Source: Paramesorhizobium leguminum
GTDB taxonomy: Bacteria > Pseudomonadota > Alphaproteobacteria > Rhizobiales > Rhizobiaceae
Assembly (NCBI RefSeq): GCF_003217235.1
Contig: NZ_QJTF01000014.1
Coordinates: 1-64,000, forward strand
Length of the DNA: 64,000 nt
Reading direction: 5' to 3'
Every line of letters begins with the position of its first letter. Positions within the stretch are counted from its first letter, which is position 1. The notes beneath the pieces are model-generated. The model was not told the origin of the DNA, did no database searches, and was given only the letters and a program-made list of their open reading frames with translations. The translations under genes were made by a program, and so were the position numbers. Shown piece after piece: positions 41,867 through 50,878 of the stretch.

Positions 41867-43675
41867 TCAGTGCGCCATCATCTCGCGCTCGATCTCGTTC
41901 GCACTCAAAGAGGATGGATAGTAGGTTGGCCAGTTGGTCACCTCCTCCAGCAAGGCGGCGCGATCGGTGCCCCAATAGAGGTGATAGTGGTCGGCGGCCT
42001 CCGGCGCGATTTTGTGGTCGCTGAACTGAATGTATTGCGGGGCGGCTTCGTCGCCCCCTGTCTTTTTGAAGATGAAGCGTACGCCGCGATTGCCTTTCGC
42101 ATATGTCAGGATCTCATAGCCGTCGCCGGCATAGCGGGCCTCCAGCGGCTTTCCATTTTCAAAAAACTTCACGGTGTCGCCGTTGATCTCGATCCGCTCG
42201 ACGTTCGTCCGGTAGCCGATCTCGTAATATGCCCGGTATTCGCCGGCGGACTTGTCGCCTTGCTCCGCCTTGTGCGCCATTACCGGATCGAGCGTCCCAT
42301 CCCGCAGATAGGGATAGACCGACTGCCAATCTCCGGCCCAGTCCGAGAGGGGCCGCTCTTTCACCTGGTTGTCCTCAAAATATCCCTTGTAGATCGGGTC
42401 GTCGTGATCATGAGCGTGACCTTTATCACCTTCATGATCATGAGCGGCGCCGGAGCCGCCGACAGCTACAATAGAGAAGGGCTGGCCTTCGACAGGAATG
42501 GTCCGGATTTCCTTCAGCGTTTCCGGGTCGATCACGCGGATGACCGAGTTCCGTGGATCAGTGATCGCAATACGGCCATCGGCAACCGCCAGACGCGGGC
42601 GCGGATTGCGCCAGTGACCGTCCTTGCTATAGGGCTCGATGATTCTGGCCTTGCGGACGATCTCACCCTTGATCACGTCAAGCACATGAAGATTGCCATC
42701 TTCGGTAAGGATATAGGCGTTGCGGGGTGTTGCGGGATCGAGCAGAAAATCGACCCGCCGGGTCGGAAGCTCGATCAGCCGGTAGGGTTCTTCGCCGTCC
42801 GGATCTATGAGGACGACCCCGTCTTCACCGTAGTTGCCGAGGAAGAACTGCATCGCCTTGCCGCCGAGCAGGGTGCCGGTATAGCTCTTGCGAAAATCGG
42901 CGGGGTAGGGGAGCATTTGCAGCTTTGGCCCATCGATGCCGCCCGGTCGCGCGATGAGAACGCCTTCCTTGCAGCCGAAAGCGACGAGACGCGCCGAAGT
43001 GGCTTCGCCGTGGAGATCCGTGCATTTGGCGATCTCGCCAATCTGTTTGCCATCCTTATCCACAACCCGCAGGCCGACGCGGGGCGGCAGCTTGTCCGGC
43101 GCCGTTTCCGCCTTCGTATCGGGCGCGGACACAAGGACGTAGCGCCCCATGGTGACTGCTACGCCGTGATGGGGCTTCGTCGTATCTATGCTGCGTACCT
43201 CTGCCCTGCCTTCGAGAAGGGCCGCTTCGTCGATAATGTCCGCCCTGCCGCCCTGGTCATAGAAGAGGACTGCATGATCATCATGCGGAACCACATGGCC
43301 CGGGCGTGGGCCTTCAAAAATCACCGGCAGAAGCGCGGTATCCGAGACGTCCAGGTCGCGATGATCGCCATGATCGGAGAAGTCGATGCCGCTCTTGATG
43401 ACATGCGTGATGTCATGGTCCGGTTGCGTGGCAAATATGGTCTTGCCGGAAGCGCTGGCGGCCAGCGCCGCATATCCTTTGAGATTGTAGCGGCCGAGTT
43501 CCTTGCCGGTTTCGAAGTCGATAGCACGAACGACCGGCTGCGTATGATCGGCGACGAACAGGCGCCATGCCTTCTTCGTTCCGTGGTCTTCACCGGCAAG
43601 TGCGCCTTGCGCAGCAAAGGCGACGGTCGCAGCCATTGCAGCCATCAGGCTGCTTGAGGCGGGAAATATTCTCAT
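41867..43675 (-). CDS. Zinc-binding periplasmic fusion protein AztD-ZinT
   Basis: 602 aa. A signal peptide of about 27 residues ends in AQGALA-GED. Residues 30 to about 400 form a beta-propeller like the zinc metallochaperone AztD (WRLFVADHTQPVVRAIDFETG, HGVAVTMGRYVLVS). A His/Asp-rich linker at about 402-420 (HDHEGDKGHAHDHDD) could bind zinc. Residues from about 425 are a complete ZinT domain: DWAGDWQSVYPYL, YAKGNRGVRFIF, then the metal-site histidines in FSDHKIAPEAADHYHLYWG. AztD is about 400 aa and ZinT about 190-215 aa, so this is a true fusion. Two Zur-like sites lie upstream; RBS AAAGGA. No aztABC genes are nearby. Confidence 0.9.
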   Translation of the reverse strand: MRIFPASSSLMAAMAATVAFAAQGALAGEDHGTKKAWRLFVADHTQPVVRAIDFETGKELGRYNLKGYAALAASASGKTIFATQPDHDITHVIKSGIDFSDHGDHRDLDVSDTALLPVIFEGPRPGHVVPHDDHAVLFYDQGGRADIIDEAALLEGRAEVRSIDTTKPHHGVAVTMGRYVLVSAPDTKAETAPDKLPPRVGLRVVDKDGKQIGEIAKCTDLHGEATSARLVAFGCKEGVLIARPGGIDGPKLQMLPYPADFRKSYTGTLLGGKAMQFFLGNYGEDGVVLIDPDGEEPYRLIELPTRRVDFLLDPATPRNAYILTEDGNLHVLDVIKGEIVRKARIIEPYSKDGHWRNPRPRLAVADGRIAITDPRNSVIRVIDPETLKEIRTIPVEGQPFSIVAVGGSGAAHDHEGDKGHAHDHDDPIYKGYFEDNQVKERPLSDWAGDWQSVYPYLRDGTLDPVMAHKAEQGDKSAGEYRAYYEIGYRTNVERIEINGDTVKFFENGKPLEARYAGDGYEILTYAKGNRGVRFIFKKTGGDEAAPQYIQFSDHKIAPEAADHYHLYWGTDRAALLEEVTNWPTYYPSSLSANEIEREMMAH

Positions 43676-43770
43676 CGTGTTCCTTTCTTATTTGTGACGG
43701 AGATGGCTCGGTCTGCGGCGATATGGAGATGCCCTATGATGCGCAGCGGGGACGAACGCCGCAGAGCAGA

Positions 43771-43788
43771 GAAATGTTATTACGTTAC
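43771..43788. promoter_or_regulatory. Zur-box-like site 1
   Basis: GAAATGTTATTACGTTAC. The left half GAAATGTTAT equals the left half of the Zur consensus as known from E. coli. It is about 95 bp upstream of the AztD-ZinT start. Confidence 0.55.
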
Positions 43789-43804
43789 CTCCTCATTTGT
43801 GGAT

Positions 43805-43817
43805 GTAATAACATTAC
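43805..43817. promoter_or_regulatory. Zur-box-like site 2
   Basis: GTAAT-AAC-ATTAC, a perfect inverted repeat with a 3-nt centre. Its reverse strand shares AATGTTATTAC with site 1, so the two sites form a large inverted pair upstream of AztD-ZinT. Confidence 0.55.
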
Positions 43818-43899
43818 TTGAGCAGTTGCTGTCAACCCCGAGGATGTGATGAATCGTCGGCCTGCCTGACACGTTTATCTGAGCCGATCACAACCAAAG

Positions 43900-43909
43900 T
43901 TGCATGCAA
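43900..43909. promoter_or_regulatory. Palindrome TTGCATGCAA, candidate activator site
   Basis: Perfect 10-bp palindrome about 125 bp upstream of the sigma-54-type promoter, a usual distance for an enhancer-binding protein. The binding protein is unknown. Confidence 0.3.
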
Positions 43910-44032
43910 TCCATGCCAAAATAGAAGACGGTATGCATATGATTTGGGCAGTCTCTTTGTGAGGTGATTTTTTAACCGCACTTAGATTTCTGAAATCGTT
44001 TGATAAAATAAAATTTATGCGGAGCGACTGAA

Positions 44033-44049
44033 TTGGCACGCGGAATGCA
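44033..44049 (+). promoter_or_regulatory. Sigma-54 (RpoN) type promoter
   Basis: TTGGCACG-CGGA-ATGCA: the GG and GC doublets are exactly 10 nt apart, and the match to TTGGCACG-N4-TTGCA is complete except for one T. It predicts a transcript starting near 44060, 16-17 nt before the transporter ATPase ATG. Confidence 0.75.
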
Positions 44050-44076
44050 TTGCTTTTCCCATGAAGAGGGAAATGC

Positions 44077-45165
44077 ATGAGCAAAGCAGCCGCGATTGAG
44101 CTTGTTTCCGTCACCAAATCCTATGGCGCGGCGACCGCCGTGCGCGAAATATCTTTAAGGATTCCAGCCGGCAGCTATTGCTGCCTGCTCGGCCCGTCCG
44201 GCTGCGGCAAGTCTTCGACATTGCGGATGATCGCGGGACACGAGAGCATCACATCCGGCGATATCCGCCTTGGAGGAACCGTCGTGACGGATCTGCCGCC
44301 CGCGCGCCGCGGCACGGCGATGATGTTCCAGTCCTATGCGCTGTTCCCGCATCTCACCGTTGCGGAGAATGTCGCCTTCAGCCTCAAGATGAAAGGGGTG
44401 CCGAAGCCCGAGCGTCAGGCCAAGGCGCTGGATATGCTGCGTCTGGTGCATATGCAGGACCATGCCGGGCGCCGGCCGGCGCAACTCTCGGGCGGTCAGC
44501 AGCAGCGCGTGGCGCTGGCGCGCGCGCTGATTACCGATCCCGAAGCCTTGTTGCTGGATGAGCCGCTGTCGGCACTCGATCCTTTCCTGAAGATAAGGAT
44601 GCGGGCCGAATTGAAGAAGCTGCAATCGGAACTCGGCATCACATTCGTCCACGTCACCCATAGCCAGGAGGAGGCGATGGCGCTGGCCGACCTGATCGTT
44701 GTGATGAATGACGGGCGGATCGAGCAGGCCGCGCCGCCGCGCACCGTGTTCGAGCGGCCCGCGACGCCGTTCGTGGCGCGCTTCATGGGGGATCATAACG
44801 TACTATCCGGTACGGTGGTCGGGACCGCGGGGGATGCCGTGACCATAGGCATGGACGGGGGCAACACCTTTGCGGCAAGGGGGGAGGGTAGCCCGAATGG
44901 AACCCGCGCCGACATCGCCATCCGCACCGACCGGGTGAGGATAGGCGAGGCGGGCGAGCCAACGCTCGGTTTCACCGGCAGGGTGGCCAATATCGAGTAT
45001 CGCGGTTCCTCGGTGAAGCTGTCCTTGGCCGGGCCGGGCATCGATGATTTCACTGCAATCATCGGCGACACGGCGTTTTTCGCCAGCCCGATAAAGGTCG
45101 GCGACACGGTGCCGCTGGCATGGCGGGCCGACGATGCCATCGTTCTCGACCGTGTGAATGTCTAA
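44077..45165 (+). CDS. ABC transporter ATPase, PotA/spermidine-putrescine type
   Basis: 362 aa. Walker A GPSGCGKSS (residues 39-47), Q-loop MMFQSYALFPHLTV, signature LSGGQQQRVALARAL, Walker B ALLLDEPLSALD, and H-loop FVHVTHSQEEAMAL. The C-terminal TOBE-type domain (about 245-362) is present. It energises the permeases at 46683 and 47590 with the binding protein at 45199. GAGGGA lies 6 nt before the ATG. The position behind a sigma-54 promoter and upstream of allantoin genes suggests a nitrogen-source importer, perhaps for allantoin or another ureide (inference). Confidence 0.93.
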   Translation: MSKAAAIELVSVTKSYGAATAVREISLRIPAGSYCCLLGPSGCGKSSTLRMIAGHESITSGDIRLGGTVVTDLPPARRGTAMMFQSYALFPHLTVAENVAFSLKMKGVPKPERQAKALDMLRLVHMQDHAGRRPAQLSGGQQQRVALARALITDPEALLLDEPLSALDPFLKIRMRAELKKLQSELGITFVHVTHSQEEAMALADLIVVMNDGRIEQAAPPRTVFERPATPFVARFMGDHNVLSGTVVGTAGDAVTIGMDGGNTFAARGEGSPNGTRADIAIRTDRVRIGEAGEPTLGFTGRVANIEYRGSSVKLSLAGPGIDDFTAIIGDTAFFASPIKVGDTVPLAWRADDAIVLDRVNV

Positions 45166-45198
45166 AAAATCACCAAACAAGAAAAAGGGGAACTGCCT

Positions 45199-46482
45199 AT
45201 GAACAAGACGACGAAAAGCGGAATTTCGCGCCGCTCCTTTCTCAAAACGGGTGCGGCTGCCGCCGGTCTTGCGGCCGGTTCGGGGGCCATTACCGGCTTC
45301 CCGACGATCTGGGCGCAGAATCCGATCACGCTGCGCCAGTTCGGCACCGGCGTTTCGAACATCAACGCCATCGCAGAGAAGTGCAAGCAGGACCTCGGCA
45401 TCACGCTGGAAATGACGGCGACGGATTCCGACGCCGCCGCGCAGCGCGCCGTCACCCAGCCGGATTCCTACGATATCGCCGATATCGAATACTGGATCGC
45501 CAAGAAGGTGTTTCCATCCGGCGTCATGCAGCCGATGGATGTTTCCAGGATCAAATATTACGACAAGATCGTGCCGCTGTTTATAGACGGCAAGCTCAAG
45601 CCGGACAGCGTGATCGCGCAGGGGACCGCGCCGCATACGGTCGGCTTCGTCGAGGCGCCCGACGCCAAGACCTTCGCCAAGGAACCGACCAAGTGGATGA
45701 CGCTGATCCCGACGATCTACAATGCCGATACGCTCGGCATCCGTCCCGATCTCGTTGGCCGGGATATCACCAGTTGGGCTGATATCATGGACCCGGCTTT
45801 CAAGGGCAAGGCCGCGATCCTCAACATCCCGTCCATAGGCATCATGGATGCGGCCATGATCATGGAAGCGATGGGCAACATCAAATATGCCGACAAGGGC
45901 AATATGACCCGGGATGAAATCGACAAGACCATCGATTTCATGATTAAGGCCAAGCAGGACGGCCAGTTCCGCGCCTTCTGGAAATCGTTCGACGAGAGCG
46001 TCAATCTGATGGCGTCGGGCGAGGTGGTCATCCAGTCCATGTGGTCGCCTGCGGTTGCGGCGGTGCGCTCGAAGGGCATCGCCTGCAAATACCAGCCGCT
46101 CAAGGAAGGCTACCGCGCCTGGGGCGGCGGGCTTGGCCTTGCCCGGCATCTTACGGGCGCCAAGCTCGATGCGGCCTATGAATATATCAACTGGTACCTC
46201 TCCGGCTGGGTCGGCGCCTATCTCAACCGCCAGGGCTATTACTCGGCGGCGATGGAAACGGCCAAGCAGCATATGTCCGCCGACGAGTGGGGCTATTGGG
46301 TTGAGGGCAAGCCGGCGCAGGGCGATATCATGTCGCCGGAAGGCAAGGTGCTCGAAAAGGCCGGCGCGGTGCGTGACGGCGGCTCGTTCGAGGAGCGCAT
46401 GGGCAAGGTCGCCTGCTGGAACTCGGTGATGGACGAGGACCGCTACATGGTCCGCAGGTGGAACGAGTTCATCGCGGCGTGA
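45199..46482 (+). CDS. ABC transporter substrate-binding protein, PotD type, Tat-exported
   Basis: 427 aa. The N-terminus carries a twin-arginine signal, SRRSFLKTGAAAAGLAAGSG, cut near WAQ-NPI. Two-lobed SBP fold of the extracellular solute-binding family 1/PotD group: DIADIEYWIAKKVFPSG, FKGKAAILNIPSIG, WSPAVAAVRSKGI, YINWYLSGWVGAY. Tat export implies folding in the cytoplasm. RBS AAGGGGAA upstream; 33 nt after the ATPase gene. A 145-bp palindromic element separates it from the permease genes. Confidence 0.92.
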   Translation: MNKTTKSGISRRSFLKTGAAAAGLAAGSGAITGFPTIWAQNPITLRQFGTGVSNINAIAEKCKQDLGITLEMTATDSDAAAQRAVTQPDSYDIADIEYWIAKKVFPSGVMQPMDVSRIKYYDKIVPLFIDGKLKPDSVIAQGTAPHTVGFVEAPDAKTFAKEPTKWMTLIPTIYNADTLGIRPDLVGRDITSWADIMDPAFKGKAAILNIPSIGIMDAAMIMEAMGNIKYADKGNMTRDEIDKTIDFMIKAKQDGQFRAFWKSFDESVNLMASGEVVIQSMWSPAVAAVRSKGIACKYQPLKEGYRAWGGGLGLARHLTGAKLDAAYEYINWYLSGWVGAYLNRQGYYSAAMETAKQHMSADEWGYWVEGKPAQGDIMSPEGKVLEKAGAVRDGGSFEERMGKVACWNSVMDEDRYMVRRWNEFIAA

Positions 46483-46490
46483 GTTCGCAC

Positions 46491-46635
46491 CCTCCCTCCC
46501 CCTTGCGGGGAGGGTGGCCCGTAGGGCCGGGTGGGGGTGGTAAAGGCAGCGCGCTACAGTCTGTATAAGTAGCGCAAACGTTACCACCCCCATCCGCCCG
46601 CTCCGCGGGCACCTTCCCCGCAAGGGGGAAGGAGG
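46491..46635. repeat. MITE-like palindrome (145 bp) inside the ABC operon
   Basis: About 54-bp imperfect inverted arms (46491-46543 and 46580-46635), rich in G or C, around a 36-bp centre. It lies between the binding-protein stop and the permease start and would form a strong hairpin in the mRNA, which could set different expression for the binding protein and the permeases. Confidence 0.85.
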
Positions 46636-46682
46636 CGTACACCCGCAGACGTTTTAAAAGAAAATTTTAGAGGATGGCAGCC

Positions 46683-47588
46683 ATGACCGTCGCCGCCGAT
46701 GAGCCGCTCGTACACGCAGGCGCCCGCGCTCGAAGCTTCGGCTTCGCCCGCTCCGCATCCCATCTCCAGGCGCTGCCGCTCACGCTGATCCTCGGCTTCT
46801 TCTTCGTCCTGCCCATTCTCACCATCATCATCGTCAGCTTCTGGGATTATGATTTCGCGGGCATCTACCCGGATTTCATGACCATGAACTATACCGACAC
46901 GCTTGGCTCATGGGTGACCTGGAAGACTTATCTGAACACGCTCAAATATGCCGCCATCGTCTGGGCGCTGACGCTGGTGATTGGGTTCTGGGTCGCCTAT
47001 TTCCTCGCCTTCCACATCCGCTCCACCGCCATGCAGATGGTGCTTTTCCTGATCTGCACAGTGCCTTTCCTGACCTCCAATATCATCCGCATGATTTCCT
47101 GGATTCCGGTTCTCGGGCGCAACGGCCTCGTCAATTCGACGCTGGTTCAGGCGGGCATTGTCCCGGCGCCGATAGAATGGCTGCTCTATTCGGAGTTTGC
47201 GGTGGTCCTTGCGATGGTGCATCTCTACACGCTCTTCATGGTGACGCCCGTCTTCAACACGCTGATGCGTATCGACCGCTCGCTGATCGAGGCCGCGCGA
47301 GACGCGGGCGCCACCGGCTGGCAGACGCTGTGGAATGTCATCATACCGCTCGCAAAACCCGGCATGGCGATCGGCACCATTTTCGTCGTCACGCTTGTCA
47401 TGGCCGATTTCTCCACCGTGCAGGTCATGTCCGGCGGGCAGAGCGCATCGGTTGCGCTGATGATGAAGAACCAGATGTCGCTGCTGCAATATCCCGCCGC
47501 AGCCGCGAATGCCGTGGTGCTGCTCGTTCTGGTCCTCATGATCGTCGCCGGCATCCTGCGCGTCGTCGATATCCGCAAGGAGCTTTGA
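46683..47588 (+). CDS. ABC transporter permease, PotB type
   Basis: About 301 aa. Of two close ATGs, the one at 46683 has AGAGG at proper distance; the one at 46674 abuts it. Six membrane segments; the EAA loop reads EAARDAGATGWQTLWNVIIPLAKPG (shown here in part as EAARDAGATGWQ at about residue 205). First of two permeases, with PotC-type partner 1 nt downstream. Confidence 0.92.
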   Translation: MTVAADEPLVHAGARARSFGFARSASHLQALPLTLILGFFFVLPILTIIIVSFWDYDFAGIYPDFMTMNYTDTLGSWVTWKTYLNTLKYAAIVWALTLVIGFWVAYFLAFHIRSTAMQMVLFLICTVPFLTSNIIRMISWIPVLGRNGLVNSTLVQAGIVPAPIEWLLYSEFAVVLAMVHLYTLFMVTPVFNTLMRIDRSLIEAARDAGATGWQTLWNVIIPLAKPGMAIGTIFVVTLVMADFSTVQVMSGGQSASVALMMKNQMSLLQYPAAAANAVVLLVLVLMIVAGILRVVDIRKEL

Positions 47589-47589
47589 G

Positions 47590-48408
47590 ATGCCCCACGA
47601 GAAACGCACACTCGGCTTTTATGTCCTCGCCGCCTTCTTCACGCTTTTCGTGCTGTTCCTTTACGGGCCGCTGTCGGCGATCCTCATCCTCTCGTTCCAG
47701 GGGCCGGATGGCGGGCTGACCTTTCCGCTGAACGGGGTTTCGCTGCACTGGTTCGGCAATCTCTTCGAGCGCCAGGCCGTCGGCGACTTCGGCGCGTCCT
47801 TCACGCGCTCCTTCCTGCTCGGCCTGATGGTGATGGCGGTGACGGTCGCGGTCTCGCTTCTCGCCGGGCTGGCCTTCCGGCGGCGGTTCAAGGGGGCATC
47901 GGCGCTTTTCTATTTGAGCGTCGCCAGCCTCGTCGTGCCGTCGATCATCGTCAGTCTCGGCATCGGCGTGGTCTTCCAGCAGCTTGGCCTCAAGCCTGCC
48001 TGGTATTCGTCCGCCTTCGGCGCGCATCTCACCTGGACGCTGCCCTTCGGCGTGCTGATCATGTTCGCCGTCTTCAACCGCTTCTCGCCCGCTTACGAGG
48101 AAGCCGCGCGCGATCTTGGCGCAACGCCCTGGCAGACGTTCCGCCATGTCGTCCTGCCGATGATCGCGCCCAGCCTGATCGGCGTCGGCCTGTTCGGCTT
48201 CACGCTCTCCTATGACGAGTTCGCCCGCACGCTGATGACGGCGGGAAGCTACAACACGCTACCGCTGGAAATCTACGGCATGACCACGAATGTGACCACG
48301 CCGGTACTCTATGCGCTGGGTACGGTCACCACCGTTTTTTCCTTCCTCATTATTCTGGCTACACTCGGCTGTATCGCCTGGCTCAACCGGCGCCGTGCGC
48401 GCGGCTAG
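47590..48408 (+). CDS. ABC transporter permease, PotC type
   Basis: 272 aa, six membrane segments. EAA loop EEAARDLGATPWQTFRHVVL at about residue 170. AAGGAG overlaps the end of the preceding gene, 7 nt before the ATG. It forms the heterodimeric channel with the PotB-type protein. The racemase gene begins 33 nt later and is likely on the same transcript. Confidence 0.92.
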   Translation: MPHEKRTLGFYVLAAFFTLFVLFLYGPLSAILILSFQGPDGGLTFPLNGVSLHWFGNLFERQAVGDFGASFTRSFLLGLMVMAVTVAVSLLAGLAFRRRFKGASALFYLSVASLVVPSIIVSLGIGVVFQQLGLKPAWYSSAFGAHLTWTLPFGVLIMFAVFNRFSPAYEEAARDLGATPWQTFRHVVLPMIAPSLIGVGLFGFTLSYDEFARTLMTAGSYNTLPLEIYGMTTNVTTPVLYALGTVTTVFSFLIILATLGCIAWLNRRRARG

Positions 48409-48441
48409 ATCATACGGCTCCAAAGGAAGATCACCCACCCA

Positions 48442-49173
48442 ATGCGTATTCTCATCGTCAATCCCAACACGACCGCCAGCATGACGGTCACCATCGAGGC
48501 CGCCGCGCGTCGTGTGGCGGGCGACTCGACCGTGATCGAAGCGGTTACTTCCAGCATGGGGCCCGCTTCCATCGAGGGCTATTATGACGAGGCGCTAGCG
48601 GTGCCGGGATTGCTCAAGGAGATCAGCCAAGGCGAGCGGGAGGGCGCGGATGCCGCAATCATCGCCTGCTTCGACGACACGGGGCTCGATGCCGCTCGTG
48701 CGATGAGCAGCATTCCGGTTATCGGCATCTGCGAGGCGGCGCTGGCGACAGTATCCTTCATCGCCCAGCGCTTTACTGTCGTCACCACCACGCAGCGGTC
48801 CCGCGTGCCGATCGAGGCGCTGGTCCGCCGCTACGGCGCGGAGGGCCGGGCAAAGGTTCGCGCGGCGGATATTCCAGTGCTTTCGCTGGAAGACCCGCTT
48901 TCCGGCGCAACGGAGAAGTTGCGGGCGCAAATGGCCTCAGCGCTGGAGGAGGACGGGGCGGAAGCCATCGTGCTGGGATGCGCCGGCATGGCGGATCTGG
49001 CCGCCAGGCTTCAGGACGAGTTCGGCGTGCCTGTCGTGGACGGCGTCGGCGCTGCGGTCAAGCAGGCGGAGGCGCTGGTCGCGCTGGGGCTCTCCACCAG
49101 CAAACGGGGCGCTTATGCTTTTCCGGCGCCCAAGGTATATACGGGCTTGTTGGCAGGGTTTGGAATAGGATAG
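48442..49173 (+). CDS. Hydantoin/allantoin racemase (Asp/Glu racemase superfamily)
   Basis: 243 aa. The two catalytic cysteines are C76 (IIACFDDTGLD) and C180 (VLGCAGMADL), and the start RILIVNPNTTASMT is typical for HyuE/allantoin racemases. In this setting, with allantoinase, allantoicase and AllA genes immediately downstream on the other strand, racemisation of (R)- to (S)-allantoin is the most likely task; hydantoin racemase is the alternative. Last gene of the sigma-54-controlled transporter operon, linking uptake to use. Confidence 0.85.
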   Translation: MRILIVNPNTTASMTVTIEAAARRVAGDSTVIEAVTSSMGPASIEGYYDEALAVPGLLKEISQGEREGADAAIIACFDDTGLDAARAMSSIPVIGICEAALATVSFIAQRFTVVTTTQRSRVPIEALVRRYGAEGRAKVRAADIPVLSLEDPLSGATEKLRAQMASALEEDGAEAIVLGCAGMADLAARLQDEFGVPVVDGVGAAVKQAEALVALGLSTSKRGAYAFPAPKVYTGLLAGFGIG

Positions 49174-49202
49174 AGCAGCGGCTTCTTAGATGGAAACGTA
49201 GT

Positions 49203-49340
49203 GCGCCCTTCACCCTCGTGGTTCGAGGCTCATTTCGCTTCGCTACATTCACACCTCACCATGAGGATGAAGGGACCGCAACGCCGCAGTAGTCCTCATC
49301 CTGAGGTGCGAGCGAAGCGAGCCTCGAAGGACGAGGGCGC
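49203..49340. repeat. MITE-like palindrome with GCGAAGCGAGCCTCG arm
   Basis: The right arm (49293-49340) is the reverse complement of most of the left (49203-49268), with the left arm carrying small insertions. The arms pair CCTCGTCCTTCGAGGCTCGC-type sequence, a repeat common in Rhizobiales genomes. It lies between the convergent racemase and allA genes. Confidence 0.8.
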
Positions 49341-49352
49341 TTGGTAATTCTA

Positions 49353-49859
49353 TTAAAGTGCGAAGGGCCCCTCGATAATAAACCGCTCATCATAAAAATA
49401 TTCCTCAAGATTACTCCCCGGTCCCTCGCGGTCCACGACAAGGAAATCGCTTGCGTCTCCCAATGCCATCAGCGGATGGTGCCATGTGCCGCGGCGGTAG
49501 TTCACGCCTTGACCGCCTTTTGCCAGAAAAACCCGTGGACGGTCCGGTTTGCCGTTTACGTCGGGGGCAACGGCTACGAGGAAGGGACGTCCGCTCAACG
49601 GAGAGAAGCTCTGGCTTCCCAGCGGGTGCCGCTCCATCATATCGAGGATATAAGGGAACTTTCGCGGCTGCCCGCGAAAGAGGCTGACGATGATGCGGGC
49701 ATCCTCACCCGCCGCCTCCGGCGTGAACAGCGCGTGGTAACGCTCGGTGGTGCCCCCATTGATCAGCCGCATGGAAGAAGGATCGGGCCCGATCACCTCT
49801 CCGAAAGGCTCGAAGGCTTCCTTCGTCAGGGGCTCGACGGTCAGGTACGCGCCGCTCAT
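49353..49859 (-). CDS. allA: Ureidoglycolate lyase
   Basis: 168 aa. AllA cupin-like fold: [10 protein letters not shown] near the N-terminus, [21 protein letters not shown], and [14 protein letters not shown] with the metal- or substrate-site histidines. It splits (S)-ureidoglycolate into glyoxylate and urea. The ATG overlaps the allantoicase stop by 4 nt. Confidence 0.94.
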   Translation of the reverse strand: MSGAYLTVEPLTKEAFEPFGEVIGPDPSSMRLINGGTTERYHALFTPEAAGEDARIIVSLFRGQPRKFPYILDMMERHPLGSQSFSPLSGRPFLVAVAPDVNGKPDRPRVFLAKGGQGVNYRRGTWHHPLMALGDASDFLVVDREGPGSNLEEYFYDERFIIEGPFAL

Positions 49860-50878
49860 GCCACCACCCCGTAAAGCCTCAGCCGCATCGTGCCGCCATC
49901 GGGGTGCATGGCGTAGCGCACATGAGTGATGGGTCCGATATCGTTTATCGCGCCGCTGCCAAATTCGTGGATGTGGTCCATTTGCAGCTTGCTGCGTTCA
50001 AGGATCGGCGTCCACTTTTCGGATGCGGCGATGTCGGCTTCGCTCAAGCTGTCGCCGAGATCCGGCAGATAAGCGCCAAGCAGTTCGCAGCTATCCGGGA
50101 AGTTTCCCTTATAGAATCCGGTGTCGACGATCATCCGCTTGATGGTGCCCGGATGGCCGAGACGGATGATTGCCCAGTCGTGGCCGGGGCCGCGTCGTCG
50201 CGCGGTCTCCCAACCGTCGCCCATGTTGATGCCGCGCCCAAGGCCGAGCATCTTGTCCGGATGGCCGTAATGGGCATCCGACCAGGCAAGCGACCGGGCG
50301 CCGTGGAAGATATAGGCGAGATCGATCTCTTGCGACGCGGCGACCTTAGACCAGTCGAAATGGGCCGCGCCATAGACGCGAAGACGGGCAACACCGCCGT
50401 CCGGGTAAATGTGCAGGCGCAGATGCGTCCAGATCTTTTCCTTGTCGCCATTCTCGAAATAATGATGCCCGCTTGGCCCAAGCGGCGCCTTCGGCAGGAT
50501 TTCCGTCCAGACGGTCGCATCCGTCGGGTCGCCGTTTTCGATGTAGGCGGCCTCGATGGAGCAGTGCGGCGGGTAGTTGCCGGTGAAATAGCTGGTATCG
50601 ACATCGAAGCCGAAGATGCGGCCCGGCATGGCGAGCTTCACGACCGCATGATCATGGCCCGGCACGCGCTTGCGCCGGCTTTCCCAGCCATCCATGTATT
50701 TGCCGTTGTCGTCATAGAGATCAGGATCGAAGCGCGCCGGCGCATCCTGCAGCATACGCTCCAGCGGCGCGAAGAATTCGTCGGTCGCATGGAGCCCCTT
50801 GGCGTCGAGGCGCGCGGACGCGAGATTGATTGCGCCGTTCGCAAAAGCCGGCAGGGTATGAGGGGCATTCTCGGTCAT
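49856..50878 (-). CDS. alc: Allantoicase
   Basis: 340 aa, made of two homologous halves: [19 protein letters not shown] at about residue 64 repeats as [20 protein letters not shown] at about residue 224, as in all allantoicases. It cleaves allantoate to ureidoglycolate and urea. GGAGACC precedes the ATG, and the gene abuts the puuE stop without a gap, so puuE-alc-allA form one tight operon. Confidence 0.95.
   Translation of the reverse strand: MTENAPHTLPAFANGAINLASARLDAKGLHATDEFFAPLERMLQDAPARFDPDLYDDNGKYMDGWESRRKRVPGHDHAVVKLAMPGRIFGFDVDTSYFTGNYPPHCSIEAAYIENGDPTDATVWTEILPKAPLGPSGHHYFENGDKEKIWTHLRLHIYPDGGVARLRVYGAAHFDWSKVAASQEIDLAYIFHGARSLAWSDAHYGHPDKMLGLGRGINMGDGWETARRRGPGHDWAIIRLGHPGTIKRMIVDTGFYKGNFPDSCELLGAYLPDLGDSLSEADIAASEKWTPILERSKLQMDHIHEFGSGAINDIGPITHVRYAMHPDGGTMRLRLYGVVA

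Noticed and set aside
41870-43657. 595-codon plus-strand frame over AztD-ZinT
   Set aside because: Antisense shadow; the minus strand has a signal peptide and both domains.
44803-46623. 606-codon minus-strand frame over the ABC genes
   Set aside because: Covers two genes with clear transporter motifs on the plus strand and runs into the palindrome at 46491.
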